Assembly: GCF_025154015.1 (NCBI RefSeq)
Contig: NZ_JAOAMV010000001.1
Span: 124,001 to 188,000, forward strand
DNA: 64,000 nt
Direction: 5' to 3'
DNA from: Tsuneonella litorea
GTDB lineage: Bacteria; Pseudomonadota; Alphaproteobacteria; Sphingomonadales; Sphingomonadaceae
The notes below the pieces were generated by a model. The model had not been told where the DNA came from, ran no database searches, and was given only the letters and a program-made list of their open reading frames with translations. The translations under genes were made by a program, and so were the position numbers. This document shows positions 17,013 to 26,846 of the stretch, piece by piece. Each line of letters starts with the position of its first letter. Within the stretch, counting starts at the first letter, position 1.

Positions 17013-18962
17013 TCAGGACGCCGCCGGCGCCTCGCCGCCGAACCGCCGGCCCGCCTTGGGAATGGCCGATCCGCGCACCGGCTTCGCCGAAGGCGCGGCC
17101 GGCTCGTCGGGCCGGTCGATCTTGCCGGTTTCGAGCAGCGCCTTGATCTCGTCGCCGGTGAGCGTCTCGTATTCGAGCATCGCCTGGGCAAGCAGGTGGA
17201 GCTTGTCCTCCTGCGTCTTCAGGATCTCGGTCGCGCGGCGGTGCGCCCCCTCGACCAGCTCCTTGATCTCCGAATCGATCAGCTTGTTGGTCTCGGCCGA
17301 ACCCATCGTGCGCGCGGTCTGCCCCATGCCGAGATAGCCTTCCTGGCTTTCCTCGTACTGCAAGGGACCAAGCTTGTCGCTCATGCCCCACTTGGTGACC
17401 ATGTTGCGCGCCAGCTTGGTCGCGTACTGGATGTCGCTCGAAGCGCCCGACGACACCTTGTCGTGGCCGAAGATGATCTCCTCGGCCACCCGGCCGCCCA
17501 TACTGACTGCAAGGTCGGCGTGCATCTTGTCACGGTGGTACGAGTAGTTGTCGCGCTCGGGCAGGCGCATGACCATGCCCAGCGCCCGGCCGCGCGGAAT
17601 GATCGTGGCCTTGTGGATCGGGTCCGACGCGGGCTCGTTGAGGCTGACGAGCGCATGGCCGGCCTCGTGGTAGGCGGTCATCTTCTTCTCGTCGTCGGTC
17701 ATGACCATCGAGCGGCGCTCGCTGCCCATCATGACCTTGTCCTTCGCGTCCTCGAATTCCTGCATCGCCACCAGCCGCTTGTTGCGCCGCGCGGCGAGCA
17801 GCGCCGCCTCGTTGACGAGGTTGGCGAGGTCCGCGCCCGAGAAACCCGGCGTGCCGCGCGCGATCGTGCGGGCATTGACGTCGGGGGCCAGCGGCACCTT
17901 CTTCATGTGCACGGCAAGGATCTTCTCGCGGCCCTCGATGTCGGGAACGGGGACCACGACCTGGCGGTCGAAGCGGCCCGGGCGCAACAGCGCGGGGTCG
18001 AGCACGTCGGGGCGGTTGGTCGCCGCGATGATGATGATGCCCTCGTTCGCCTCGAACCCGTCCATCTCGACGAGGAGCTGGTTCAGCGTCTGCTCGCGCT
18101 CGTCGTTGGAATTGCCGAGACCGTGGCCGCGGTGGCGGCCGACTGCGTCGATTTCGTCGATGAAGACGATGCACGGAGCGTTCTTCTTGGCCTGTTCGAA
18201 CATGTCGCGCACGCGGCTCGCGCCGACGCCGACGAACATCTCGACGAAATCGGAACCCGAGATGGTGAAGAACGGCACGCCCGCCTCACCCGCGATCGCG
18301 CGGGCGAGCAGGGTCTTGCCGGTGCCGGGCGAACCGACCAGCAGCGCGCCCTTGGGAATCTGGCCGCCCAGCTTGGAAAAGCGCTGCGGGTCGCGCAGGA
18401 ACTCGACGATCTCCTCGAGCTCCTCGCGGGCCTCGTCGATGCCGGCGACGTCGGCAAAGGTCACGCGGCCCTGCTTTTCGGTCAGCATCTTGGCTTTCGA
18501 CTTGCCGAAGCCCATCGCGCCGCCCGCGCCGCCGCCCTTCTGGACCTGGCGCAGGGCGAAGAAGGCGATGCCGAGGATGAGGATGAAGGGGAGCGACTGG
18601 ATCAGCAGGTAGAGGAAAACGTTCGGCTGGTCGGCTTCCTTGCCGGAATAGGACACGCCGTTGTCGTCGAGCAGCTTGGGCAGGCTGGTGTCGCCCGCCA
18701 CCGGGGTGGTGGCGAACGTATCGCCGTTCTTCATCGTGCCGGTGATCGCGTTGGGCGCGATCGAGACATCCTTGACGCTGCCCGCGGCCACGCGCTCACG
18801 GAATTCCGAATACCGGATCGTCGAGCCGGGGGCCTGCCCCGCCTGTCCGAACATCGAGACGACGAGCAGCAGGGCAAGGAAGATCCCGCCCCAGACCATC
18901 AGGCTCTTGACCCAGGGGTTGCCCCCGGGGCCGGGCTCGCGGGGATCGTTGTCGTCGTTCAT
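17013..18962 (-). CDS. ftsH: ATP-dependent zinc metalloprotease FtsH
   Basis: The product has 649 residues, normal for the family. Two N-terminal membrane helices (about 18-38 and 117-137) flank the periplasmic region. The AAA domain has Walker A GSPGTGKT near 210 (Ser in place of the usual Pro), Walker [10 protein letters not shown] and the second region of homology with [21 protein letters not shown]. The protease zinc site HEAGH lies near 432. FtsH degrades membrane and regulatory proteins, such as LpxC in enterobacteria. The stop lies three bases from that of the convergent TPR gene. The identification is secure. Confidence 0.97.
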   Translation of the reverse strand: MNDDNDPREPGPGGNPWVKSLMVWGGIFLALLLVVSMFGQAGQAPGSTIRYSEFRERVAAGSVKDVSIAPNAITGTMKNGDTFATTPVAGDTSLPKLLDDNGVSYSGKEADQPNVFLYLLIQSLPFILILGIAFFALRQVQKGGGAGGAMGFGKSKAKMLTEKQGRVTFADVAGIDEAREELEEIVEFLRDPQRFSKLGGQIPKGALLVGSPGTGKTLLARAIAGEAGVPFFTISGSDFVEMFVGVGASRVRDMFEQAKKNAPCIVFIDEIDAVGRHRGHGLGNSNDEREQTLNQLLVEMDGFEANEGIIIIAATNRPDVLDPALLRPGRFDRQVVVPVPDIEGREKILAVHMKKVPLAPDVNARTIARGTPGFSGADLANLVNEAALLAARRNKRLVAMQEFEDAKDKVMMGSERRSMVMTDDEKKMTAYHEAGHALVSLNEPASDPIHKATIIPRGRALGMVMRLPERDNYSYHRDKMHADLAVSMGGRVAEEIIFGHDKVSSGASSDIQYATKLARNMVTKWGMSDKLGPLQYEESQEGYLGMGQTARTMGSAETNKLIDSEIKELVEGAHRRATEILKTQEDKLHLLAQAMLEYETLTGDEIKALLETGKIDRPDEPAAPSAKPVRGSAIPKAGRRFGGEAPAAS

Positions 18963-19134
18963 CGGATGATGCGTCCTTTCCTCGCCCCCGAATGTAGGAT
19001 GGGGGGGGTGAATGGCAAGATAACGGCGGCGTTTAAGCGACGAGCCGCCCCACCGGCCGGCACGAGGCGGTTCCGCTGGTCGCGCCGGCGGAAAAACCGC
19101 GTCCCTGGCCGGACCGGCGCGGCGTTTCGCAGCC

Positions 19135-19944
19135 TCACTCGTCGATCGTCACCGTATAGGCGTCCCGCAGGGCCTCATAGGCGGCGTCCGTTTGGGCGCG
19201 GCCGGTTGCATCACGCCAGTCGCCTTCGACCCGTTCACGGATGGCGGCAAGCGGTGGCAGTCGGCCCGGCTCGCGCGCGGTCAGCCGGACCAGATGCCAG
19301 CCGAGGGCGCCCTCCACCGGCCCCTGCCACTCCGCCCCCGTCTGCAGACCGTCGAGCGTGCGGGCGAACTGCTCGCCCAGTGCGGCGGCGACCGTATCGC
19401 GTCCGGCGCGCTCGAAGTGCGCCGGAAGCGATATCGCGTCGCCCACGCGCTGCCAGTCCGCGCCGCCCTCGATCAGCGTCCTCGCGACCTGCGCCCGGCT
19501 GCGCGTGGTGAAATATGCTTGGTCGAAGGTCACCGCGGCATCTTCCGCGAATCGCTCCGGATGCGCCTCGAGCCATCTTTGCAGCGTTGCATCTCCCGGG
19601 CTCTCCGCATCGAGGTCGCGCGCGGCGATCGCGTCCATCTTCTGCGCCAGTCGCTTGCGGATGATGACGTCGCCCTCGTCGAGCCCGCGCCGCAGCGCCT
19701 CGCGATAGAGTACTTCGTCGCGCACCCAGTCCGCGATCAGCGCGTCGCGCTCGGCGGGCGTCGGCGGGCGGCCCATGACTTCGGCAAAGCCCGCCGCCAG
19801 CCGCGCCTGGTCGTCGCGGGTGAGGTGGATCGTCCGTCCGGGCAAGTCGTCGGACCCGCTGCGCCACCCGAGCACGCCGAAGATGACCGCGCCAAGCAGC
19901 ACGAGATGGAGCGCGCGCTCGCGAAGCCAGCCGCGCCGGCTCAC
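19135..19944 (-). CDS. membrane-anchored peptidyl-prolyl cis-trans isomerase (parvulin type), start uncertain
   Basis: From the GTG at 19944 the product has 269 residues, with one N-terminal helix ([17 protein letters not shown]). The middle resembles the SurA/PpiC N-terminal helical region ([30 protein letters not shown]). The C-terminal half resembles a parvulin domain, including FDQAYFTT and a [15 protein letters not shown] stretch matching the family's 'S.yGWHlvkv'. Such proteins help fold exported proteins in the periplasm. The frame stays open upstream to about 20145 without a convincing start, so the N-terminus may be longer. The parvulin catalytic residues are not all obvious, so activity is less certain than the family. 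Confidence 0.7.
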   Translation of the reverse strand: MSRRGWLRERALHLVLLGAVIFGVLGWRSGSDDLPGRTIHLTRDDQARLAAGFAEVMGRPPTPAERDALIADWVRDEVLYREALRRGLDEGDVIIRKRLAQKMDAIAARDLDAESPGDATLQRWLEAHPERFAEDAAVTFDQAYFTTRSRAQVARTLIEGGADWQRVGDAISLPAHFERAGRDTVAAALGEQFARTLDGLQTGAEWQGPVEGALGWHLVRLTAREPGRLPPLAAIRERVEGDWRDATGRAQTDAAYEALRDAYTVTIDE

Positions 19945-20271
19945 GGGCGCCGATCGCCCGTTTGCGCGAGCCGGATCGACCGGGAACGGGCCGTATCCCC
20001 TGGTCTCGGATGCGCGCGGAGTGGCCGCGCGCCGATTGCGGTCATGGCGCAGCCGTCCGACGCGAGGCAAAAGCTCGGAAAACGCGGGCCGCTGGTCGAA
20101 CCTGTCATCGCTACGGCACGGTGGCACGGATCGGTTCGGGAGCAAACACTGCGCGATCGTATCGCACGCCCGGAAGAGTCCCTGCTAGAAGCCTCGCGGC
20201 CAGGCCAAGATCGCCGAGCGAGTGGCCGGGTCGCCCGCCCGGCACCGCGGTGCCGGCTCGGGCGGCCCGCG
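19945..20271. other. 327-base gap between the isomerase and manC genes
   Basis: The gap holds the possible N-terminal extension of the isomerase (open to about 20145) and, next to the manC stop, a GC-rich hairpin at 20239-20256. I see no other gene. Confidence 0.4.
20239..20256 (-). terminator. GC-rich hairpin after manC, possible terminator
   Basis: A perfect 9-bp inverted repeat without a loop spacer (CGGCACCGCGGTGCCG core plus one pair) lies just beyond the manC stop. No T-run follows, so intrinsic termination is doubtful. Confidence 0.3.
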
Positions 20272-21306
20272 TTACTGGTCGAGAGCGCCGCGCAGCTTGC
20301 CCACCTTCTGGGCGTCCGCCGCGCGCGTGACGAGAACCTCGTCCCCGTCGACCACCACGATCACGTCCTCCAGCCCGATGACCGAAACGCGCGGTCCGTC
20401 ACTGGCGACCAGAACCCCGCGGCAATCGACCAGCTCGGCACCTTGCGGTGCGTGATTGCCTGCCGCGTCGCGCTCGAGCACGTCGCGCAGGGCCTGCCAG
20501 TTCCCGATGTCGGACCAGCCCATGTCGGCTGGCACGACCGCGGCGCGCCGGGTGTTCTCCATCACCGCGTAATCGACCGACTCGGCGGTGATGCTTGCGA
20601 AGGAAGCGGCGGCCGGGTGGAACAACCGTTCAGCGCGGCGACCGTCGCCGACCGCGCGGCGCACGGCTTGCGCCATCTCCGGGCGATGCAGCGCGAGTTC
20701 GTCGAGAAAGGCGCCGGCCCGGAATGCGAAGATGCCGCCGTTCCAGGCGTGGCCGCCTTCGGCGAGGAAACGCTCGGCCGTGGCGCGGTCGGGCTTTTCG
20801 ACGAACCGGTCGACCCGGTAGCCGCCCCCGTCGATCGCCTCGCCCAGCCGGATGTAGCCATAGCCGGTTTCCGGCCGGTCAGGGGCGATGCCAAAGGCAA
20901 CCATCCAGTCTTCTTCGGCCATCCGCCCGGCGGCCCGCGCCGCAGCCACGAAGGCGCGGGGATCGGCGATGTGATGATCGCTGGGACATACCAGCATGAT
21001 CGCCTCGGGCGGGAGCAAGGCGGCGGCAAGCCCGATGGCGGGGGCCGTGTTCTTCGCCGCCGGCTCGACGATCAGCGTCACGCCATCCCCGGCCTGCTCC
21101 TCGACGCGTGCGGCGTGCGCCGCTCCGGCGACGACCACGGGGTCAGCAAAGCCTTCGCCGCGGCAGCGGTCCAGCGTGGCCTGAAACAGCGTCCGCTCTC
21201 CGGTGAGCGGAAGGAACGGCTTGGGGCGGTCCTTGCGGCTGCGGGGCCACAGGCGGGTGCCGCTGCCGCCGCACAGGATGACCGGGGTGATCGTGTCGCT
21301 GCTCAT
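20272..21306 (-). CDS. manC: mannose-1-phosphate guanylyltransferase
   Basis: The product has 344 residues, the length of the short form without the C-terminal isomerase domain. The nucleotide-binding signature LCGGSGTRLWPRSRKDRPKP is at the N-terminus. FVEKPDRATAERFLAEGG and the NGGIFAFRA segment are characteristic of GDP-mannose pyrophosphorylases. It makes GDP-mannose from mannose-1-phosphate and GTP in the cytoplasm, for exopolysaccharide or glycan synthesis. No other polysaccharide genes are adjacent, and it appears to be transcribed alone. Confidence 0.92.
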   Translation of the reverse strand: MSSDTITPVILCGGSGTRLWPRSRKDRPKPFLPLTGERTLFQATLDRCRGEGFADPVVVAGAAHAARVEEQAGDGVTLIVEPAAKNTAPAIGLAAALLPPEAIMLVCPSDHHIADPRAFVAAARAAGRMAEEDWMVAFGIAPDRPETGYGYIRLGEAIDGGGYRVDRFVEKPDRATAERFLAEGGHAWNGGIFAFRAGAFLDELALHRPEMAQAVRRAVGDGRRAERLFHPAAASFASITAESVDYAVMENTRRAAVVPADMGWSDIGNWQALRDVLERDAAGNHAPQGAELVDCRGVLVASDGPRVSVIGLEDVIVVVDGDEVLVTRAADAQKVGKLRGALDQ

Positions 21307-21371
21307 CGTGCGCGGTCCCTAGCACGAAATCCTTCGCGATCGCTTCATTTCGCCGGGTGGCGCCCCCGCGG

Positions 21372-22106
21372 CTAGAACCACCTCTGGCGCCAGTAGAACG
21401 GCGCGGGGACGGGGTTGCCGGCGGCATCGGTGGCAGGCTTGAAGCGCAGCCGCTCGACGACCAGGCGGCAGGTGATCGCGTCGGCCTCGGGGTCGGGACT
21501 GGGCTTGTAGATGCTGCAGTTCGATGCGCGCCCGTCGGTACCGACGATCACCTTGACGATCACCTCGGTGCCGATGCGGGCCTGGCGACCGCCGGGGGGC
21601 GTTGGATAGTCGCGGGCATTGTTGATCCCGCCCGAGACGTGGACCGGATTGGCGGCGATCCCCCCGCCCTGCCCGCTGCCGCCGCTGCCGCTGCCGGTTC
21701 CCGAGCCGGTGCCGCCGGCACCCGTCCCGCTCCCCTGCTCCCTCGCACCCGAAGTGTCGGCCGCCCCCGTGGAACTGGCCTTGGGCGCAGGCGGGTTCGG
21801 CTTCACCTTGATCTTCGGTTCGGGCGCCGCGGTAGGCTTGGGGACCGCCTTTCTTCCTTCTTCGCCCGAAGCGCCGGCATCGGGTTCGGGTTCGGGCGGG
21901 GGCGTGTACTCCTTCGTTTCCACCGTGACGGTGAAGGTCGAGAGCACCGCGTCCTCCACCGAGGCGGTCGCATCCGGCGCGAAGGCCTTGGCCAGCGCAT
22001 AGATGCCGAGGACATGGAGCAGCACGATGCCCGCCAGCGTAACCGGGCGGGGTCGCCGCCGGGCGCTGGAAAAGTTGTCGTTGGTCGCTGATCCGGGAGC
22101 CGCCAT
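21372..22106 (-). CDS. TonB-family energy-transducing protein
   Basis: The product has 244 residues. It has one N-terminal helix (VTLAGIVLLHVLGIYALAKAF), then a Pro/Glu/Lys-rich spacer (PPPEPEPD, KIKVKPNPPAPK), a Gly/Ser-rich stretch and a C-terminal TonB-like domain (ARIGTEVIVKVIVGTDGRAS ... CRLVVERLRFKPATDAAGNP). TonB links the ExbBD proton motor in the inner membrane to outer-membrane receptors. No exbB/exbD are adjacent. It lies downstream of a TonB-dependent receptor in the same direction, but a strong terminator separates them, so it is probably transcribed on its own. Confidence 0.85.
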   Translation of the reverse strand: MAAPGSATNDNFSSARRRPRPVTLAGIVLLHVLGIYALAKAFAPDATASVEDAVLSTFTVTVETKEYTPPPEPEPDAGASGEEGRKAVPKPTAAPEPKIKVKPNPPAPKASSTGAADTSGAREQGSGTGAGGTGSGTGSGSGGSGQGGGIAANPVHVSGGINNARDYPTPPGGRQARIGTEVIVKVIVGTDGRASNCSIYKPSPDPEADAITCRLVVERLRFKPATDAAGNPVPAPFYWRQRWF

Positions 22107-22150
22107 CCTGGCGTCAACGATGCGGCAGTCACTCGCGTTCCGCCACCCAA

Positions 22151-22186
22151 AACGAACGGCGGCGCTCCCGCGAAGGAGCGCCGCCG
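22151..22186 (-). terminator. rho-independent terminator of the Oar-like receptor gene
   Basis: A 12-bp perfect stem (22157-22168 with 22175-22186) and a 6-base loop are followed on the minus strand by GTTCGTTTT. It lies 23 bases beyond the stop of the receptor gene at 22209. Confidence 0.75.
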
Positions 22187-22208
22187 CCGTTGCTCAGGTT
22201 ACCGGCGA

Positions 22209-25200
22209 TCAGAAGTCGTAGCTGACGCCCAGCTGGATCTTCCACAGTGAGGATGAACCCTGCACCAGCGGATCGCGGAAGTTCACCGCGCCGTTCTGGT
22301 ACTGGGCGTTGATCGGGGTGTACACGTACTTGCCCGTGCCCGACTGGATGTCGGCGCGCACGAGTGCCTCGGTGTAGCTGTAACGCTTGAATACGTTCCG
22401 GTCGCTGTCGAGGAAGTTCAGGAAGTTGTCGAAGTCGAGGAACAACTTCACCTTGTCCTTCTTCAACCCGAACGCGCTCATCGGTCCCGGGATTTCCTGG
22501 CTGAAACGCAGGTCGAGATCGTAGAACCACGAGTTCTCGCACGAGTTGCGCGGCAGAACCTGGCCGCGATACTTGGCGATGCACTTGTTGTTCGAGATGA
22601 ACGAGTCGAGCGCGCTGGCGAACGCCGCGTCGGAGATCACGACGTTCGAATCGCTGGGGCCGGTGGGGACGTAGAACAGCGCGTTGAAATCGCCGCTCGC
22701 GCTGTCGTTGAGGACTTCGGACGGTGCGTTGTCCCACACGACCGAGAACGGGCGGCCCGAACGGGCGACGAACACGAAGCCGAAGCTGGTATCGTTGTCG
22801 CCGAAAAACTGCTCGCGGACGTTGAGGCCCATCGTGAGGTTGTGCCGCGAGGAATACTCGCTGCGGGCAACGTCGACCGACTGGCGATCGTAGGCCGCGA
22901 CGATGTCGTAGCTCGAGGTCGCCGTGGAGCTGTTGTTGTTCCGGTTGTTCTTCGAATCGGTGTAGGCATAGCCGAGGTTGAAGTTGACCCGGCCGCCATC
23001 GGTGAAGAGGCCGCGGCGCCAGTTCTTCGACAGGATCACCGAGGCGATCTTGCTCTCGTAGCTCTTGCCGTTCGTCAGCTGGATCTCGTCGTCTCGGCTG
23101 GTGCTGAAGCACGCCGGGGTGACGTTGGTGTAGGTCGGCGGGCTGCCGCCCTGGTTCTGCAGCTGCGCGCTGCACCCGGTCGCGGTCGGATCGATCGCGC
23201 GATAGATCGGGCGACCGTCGATCGTGTAGCCCATTGCGCCCAGCGCCGGGTTCACCACCTGCGACAGGTCGACGAAGTCGATCGGGTTCTGGAACTTCGA
23301 CCAGATGAAGTCCGCGGCCAGGCGCCAGTCGCTGAAGAACCCGCTCGGCGCGCCGAACGTGGTCGCTACGCCGAAGTTGGCGCGCCACACGGTCGGCATC
23401 TTGAAGTTGGGATCGGTCGACTGCGTATCGGCCAGCCCGCGCGCCGACTGGGTCGCCGCGTTGGTCAGCACGCACTGCGGAATGCCGGTGAACGTGCCGC
23501 CCGAGACGACGGTGGCGCGCGGCCCCGAGGTCGGGAAGCAGGCGATGCGCCCGGCCGACGAGCTCGCGGTCACGCCCGTCTGGCCGAAGCCGGTGACGAA
23601 GCCGTTGTTCGAGAACGCGTTCGAGAAGTAGACCGCCGGGTCGCCGCCGGTGAAGCGGCCCACGCCGGCCTTGACCTGCGTGTCCGAGAAGAACCCGTCG
23701 TTGTAGAGGTTATAGGTCATCCCGAAGCGCGGCAGGATTACCGGATCGATCTTGCCGAAGCTGATCGCGTTGGTGTGGCCGTAGCGGGCGAAGAAGTTCG
23801 GGTTGGCCGTGGGCGCATCGCCCGAGAGCCAGTCGATCCGCACGCCGCCGACGATGTCGAGCTGGTCGGTCGCAGCCCACTCGTCCTGCAGGTAGGCCGA
23901 CCAGGTGATGCGCTTCCAGCGGGCCGCCGCATCATTGATGTCGCCGCTCGCGGTGAAGTTCCCGTAGGCGCCCGCGCTCTGGCCGGCGACGATCTGGTCG
24001 GCGCTCGGGAAGGTGTTCGACCCGCCCGAGAGAATGCCGTTGGCAAAGTCGTTGAGGTTGTTGAAGGTCAGCGTTCCGGTCGAGTTCTGGGCGAACAGGT
24101 TGAAGACCTTCAGCTCGTTGAACTCGCCGCCGAGGGTGATCGTGTGCGCGCCTTCCGAGATGCGGCCAAGCGCCTTCAATTGGGTGACGGTCGTCTTGAG
24201 GTCGTTCGACGTGCGCGAGAAGCCGGGACCCGCAACGAGCGAGCCGTTCTCGCCGTTGTTGGTGACGCCGACGACGAAGCGCGGCATCGGGTTGGCGTCC
24301 TGCGCCTCACCCCCGCCGACCGGTCCCTGGATGTCCTGCACGACCGCGCGGCTGGCGCGCAGTTCGGTCGAGAACGTGTCCGACCAGTCGGAATAGAGGC
24401 GCAGCGAGTAATAATCGCTCTCGGTGCCTTCGGCCTCGAAGCTGTTGATGCCGGTGTAGACGTTGCCGCTCTGCGAGAAATCGTCTTCCTCGACATTGAT
24501 CTCCTCGAGGCGCTGGTAGGTCGCCTCGAGGCGCTGTCCGTCGGTGAGGTAGGCGTCGATGCGGCCGAAGTAGCGCGTGCTGCTCTCGGCCAGGTTCTTC
24601 GGCAGGCCCCCAGTATCGAAGCCGTAGGTCGACGAAAGGATCTGCGAGAACCGGTCGAAGTCCGCGTTGGTGACGTACTTCAGCTCGTTCGGATAGCCGT
24701 TGCCGGCCGGCCCGAACTCGAAGCTGTCGGACAGGTCGGTTTCTTCGTAGCCGGCGAAGAAGAACAGCCGGTCCTTGATGATCGGACCGCCCAGCGTCGC
24801 ACCCCAGCGGTATTCCTTGTACGGGCTGGCGGAGAAATCGACGCCCGCGGCCGTGTCGCCCTGCAGGCTGTCGCTCGCGTAGGTGAAGAACGCCGAACCG
24901 TGCAGCGCATTGGTGCCCGACTTGGTCACCACGTTGATCGCGCAGCCGGTGAACTGACCGTACTGCACATCGAACGGCGCGAACTCGACCGAGGTTTCAC
25001 GAACCGCGTCGTAGGGAAGCGGCAGCGAGTTGCGGCTGGCGAACGGGGTACCGTTCAGCCCGAACAGGTCGGACTGGGCGATGCCGTCGACGGTGAAGGC
25101 GTTGGAGCGGTCGTTGCCGCCGAGGCACGATACGCGGTCGACCTCGTTGCTGCGGTCGAGGCTGACGCGCGGGTCGATGCGGATGATGTCGCGCACGTCG

Positions 25201-25664
25201 CGGCTGATCGATGGGAACGCTTCGATCGTGTCGGTCCCGAACGACTGGCCCGGACCGATCGCCCGCTGGCTGAGCTGCACGCGCGAGCCGGTGACGACGA
25301 TCGTCTGACCGGCGTCGCTCTCCTCGAGCGCGAAGGCGAGGTTGGTGTTGCCCTGGAGGTTGATGAAGACATCTTCGACCGTCTGGCCTTCGCGGCCCGG
25401 CGCCGTCGCGGTGACGGTGTAAGGCCCGCCGGTGACCAGGCTGTCGACGCGGAACGCGCCGTCGGAACCGGTCACGATCGTGCGGCTGGCGCCGGTGCGG
25501 GTGTCGGTCACCACGACAGTGCTGCCACCGATCGCATTGCCGCTCGCATCGCTCACTGTGCCCTGGATGCCCGAGGTGATCTGCTGGGCCATGACGGGGG
25601 CGGGCAGGATGGCGGCGGCGGAGAGGCTGACGGCGCTCGCGGCCAGCAGATACTTGAGCTTCAT
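22209..25664 (-). CDS. TonB-dependent receptor with N-terminal carboxypeptidase-like regulatory domain (Oar type)
   Basis: The product has 1151 residues from the ATG at 25664, which begins a signal peptide (LKYLLAASAVSLSAAAILPAP) cut near VMAQQ. A carboxypeptidase-regulatory-like beta domain comes first (GIQGTVSDASGNAIGGSTV to about residue 110). A plug domain follows, with TVDGIAQSDLFG and NVVTKSGTNALHGSAF, then a large barrel ending in the strand KIQLGVSYDF. Oar-type receptors occur in Sphingomonadales and Myxococcus; substrates (peptides, glycans) are mostly unknown. The gene is single, closed by a strong terminator. Confidence 0.92.
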   Translation of the reverse strand: MKLKYLLAASAVSLSAAAILPAPVMAQQITSGIQGTVSDASGNAIGGSTVVVTDTRTGASRTIVTGSDGAFRVDSLVTGGPYTVTATAPGREGQTVEDVFINLQGNTNLAFALEESDAGQTIVVTGSRVQLSQRAIGPGQSFGTDTIEAFPSISRDVRDIIRIDPRVSLDRSNEVDRVSCLGGNDRSNAFTVDGIAQSDLFGLNGTPFASRNSLPLPYDAVRETSVEFAPFDVQYGQFTGCAINVVTKSGTNALHGSAFFTYASDSLQGDTAAGVDFSASPYKEYRWGATLGGPIIKDRLFFFAGYEETDLSDSFEFGPAGNGYPNELKYVTNADFDRFSQILSSTYGFDTGGLPKNLAESSTRYFGRIDAYLTDGQRLEATYQRLEEINVEEDDFSQSGNVYTGINSFEAEGTESDYYSLRLYSDWSDTFSTELRASRAVVQDIQGPVGGGEAQDANPMPRFVVGVTNNGENGSLVAGPGFSRTSNDLKTTVTQLKALGRISEGAHTITLGGEFNELKVFNLFAQNSTGTLTFNNLNDFANGILSGGSNTFPSADQIVAGQSAGAYGNFTASGDINDAAARWKRITWSAYLQDEWAATDQLDIVGGVRIDWLSGDAPTANPNFFARYGHTNAISFGKIDPVILPRFGMTYNLYNDGFFSDTQVKAGVGRFTGGDPAVYFSNAFSNNGFVTGFGQTGVTASSSAGRIACFPTSGPRATVVSGGTFTGIPQCVLTNAATQSARGLADTQSTDPNFKMPTVWRANFGVATTFGAPSGFFSDWRLAADFIWSKFQNPIDFVDLSQVVNPALGAMGYTIDGRPIYRAIDPTATGCSAQLQNQGGSPPTYTNVTPACFSTSRDDEIQLTNGKSYESKIASVILSKNWRRGLFTDGGRVNFNLGYAYTDSKNNRNNNSSTATSSYDIVAAYDRQSVDVARSEYSSRHNLTMGLNVREQFFGDNDTSFGFVFVARSGRPFSVVWDNAPSEVLNDSASGDFNALFYVPTGPSDSNVVISDAAFASALDSFISNNKCIAKYRGQVLPRNSCENSWFYDLDLRFSQEIPGPMSAFGLKKDKVKLFLDFDNFLNFLDSDRNVFKRYSYTEALVRADIQSGTGKYVYTPINAQYQNGAVNFRDPLVQGSSSLWKIQLGVSYDF

Positions 25665-25905
25665 GGAATACGATCCCTTGCATTCGATGAGGAGAGGAGG
25701 AGGACTGTTCGGCCCGATAGGAACTTCCTGCTTCGGCAAAAAGTCTCTTGCGTTACGTTCCCGTGGGAACCGTGCGCATAATTGTCGCACAGCGCCCAAT
25801 CGGCGCGTAACTCACTAATAAAAATGGCTTTTCTGGTGTTGCCGCAATGCAACAAGGATTCAGAAACGGTAAGGCGACCGTTCCGACCGCCCCCCGGGAG
25901 CCGAA

Positions 25906-26835
25906 TCAGGCGAGATTGATCTCGCGCAGGCGCTGCTGAAGAAACGCGTGGCTGGAAATCGGCTCGGGGTGATCGTCCGGTCGCTCGGGATCTATGCAGC
26001 TCTCCAGCGTCACGATGTCGAAGTCAGGCCGGAAGTGGAGGAAGAACGGCATCGAGTACCGGCTGCGGTAGGCCGCCGCGCCCTTCGGGTTGACCACCCG
26101 GTGCTGGGTCGATTTCAGGCGGCTGTTGGTGAGGCGGTCGAGCATGTCGCCGATATTGACCACCAGCGCGCCGTCGGGCGTGTCCACGGCCTTCCACTCG
26201 CCGCTCGCGGTCAGCAGCTCGAGTCCGGCCTCCTCGGCACCCAGCAGCAGGGTGATCGTGTTGATGTCGCCGTGCGCGGCGGCGCGGATCGCGCCCTCGG
26301 CGTGGGGTCCGTCGAGCGGCGGATAATGCAGCAGGCGCATCACCGAGTTGCCGTCCTCGACCGTGGGCGCGAACCATTCGCGCGGAAGGCCCAGGTGCAG
26401 GGCAATCGCCTCGAGCACGCGGGCACCCGCCTTTTCGAAGGCGGCATATAGCTCGGTGAAGGTCTCGCGGAACCCCGCGATCTCCGCCGGCCAGACGTTG
26501 TCGGCCATGTATTCGGCCAGCGGGTGCCCCTCAGGCAGCTCGCGCCCGACGTGCCAGAATTCCTTGAGGTCGTGGACTTCGGCGTCCTTGGCCCGCTCGA
26601 CCCCGAACGGGGTGTAGCCGCGCGCACCGCCGCCGCCCTCGATCTTGTAGGCCATCTTGACCTCTTCGGGCAGCGCGAAGAACGCCTTCGACAGCTCCTC
26701 GGCCCGCGCGATCAGGTCGGCAGGAATGCCGTGGTCGCGGATGACCGCAAACCCGTATTCGCGAAAGGAGCGGCCCAGCTCGTCGGCGACTTCGGCGAGC
26801 GGGCGGGCGATCGAAACGGAAGCGATTTCGGACAT
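25906..26835 (-). CDS. isopenicillin-N-synthase-like 2-oxoglutarate/Fe(II) oxygenase
   Basis: The product has 309 residues. The N-terminal DIOX_N part (REYGFAVIRDHGIPADLI) is followed by the 2OG-Fe(II) domain. The iron triad is visible as His and Asp in AAHGDINTITLL and His in STQHRVVN, and the 2-oxoglutarate-binding Arg-x-Ser appears as RSRYSMPFF. Such enzymes hydroxylate or oxidise small molecules in the cytoplasm. The gene starts 11 bases after the nucleoside transporter gene and is surely co-transcribed with it, hinting at a modified or free nucleoside/base as substrate. The true substrate is unknown. Confidence 0.87.
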   Translation of the reverse strand: MSEIASVSIARPLAEVADELGRSFREYGFAVIRDHGIPADLIARAEELSKAFFALPEEVKMAYKIEGGGGARGYTPFGVERAKDAEVHDLKEFWHVGRELPEGHPLAEYMADNVWPAEIAGFRETFTELYAAFEKAGARVLEAIALHLGLPREWFAPTVEDGNSVMRLLHYPPLDGPHAEGAIRAAAHGDINTITLLLGAEEAGLELLTASGEWKAVDTPDGALVVNIGDMLDRLTNSRLKSTQHRVVNPKGAAAYRSRYSMPFFLHFRPDFDIVTLESCIDPERPDDHPEPISSHAFLQQRLREINLA

Positions 26836-26846
26836 TGATGTGCGTC

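Noticed and set aside
22842-25781. A plus-strand open frame of about 980 codons opposite the Oar-like receptor
   Set aside because: It shows only Arg/Val/Glu-rich low-complexity sequence; the receptor on the minus strand is complete.
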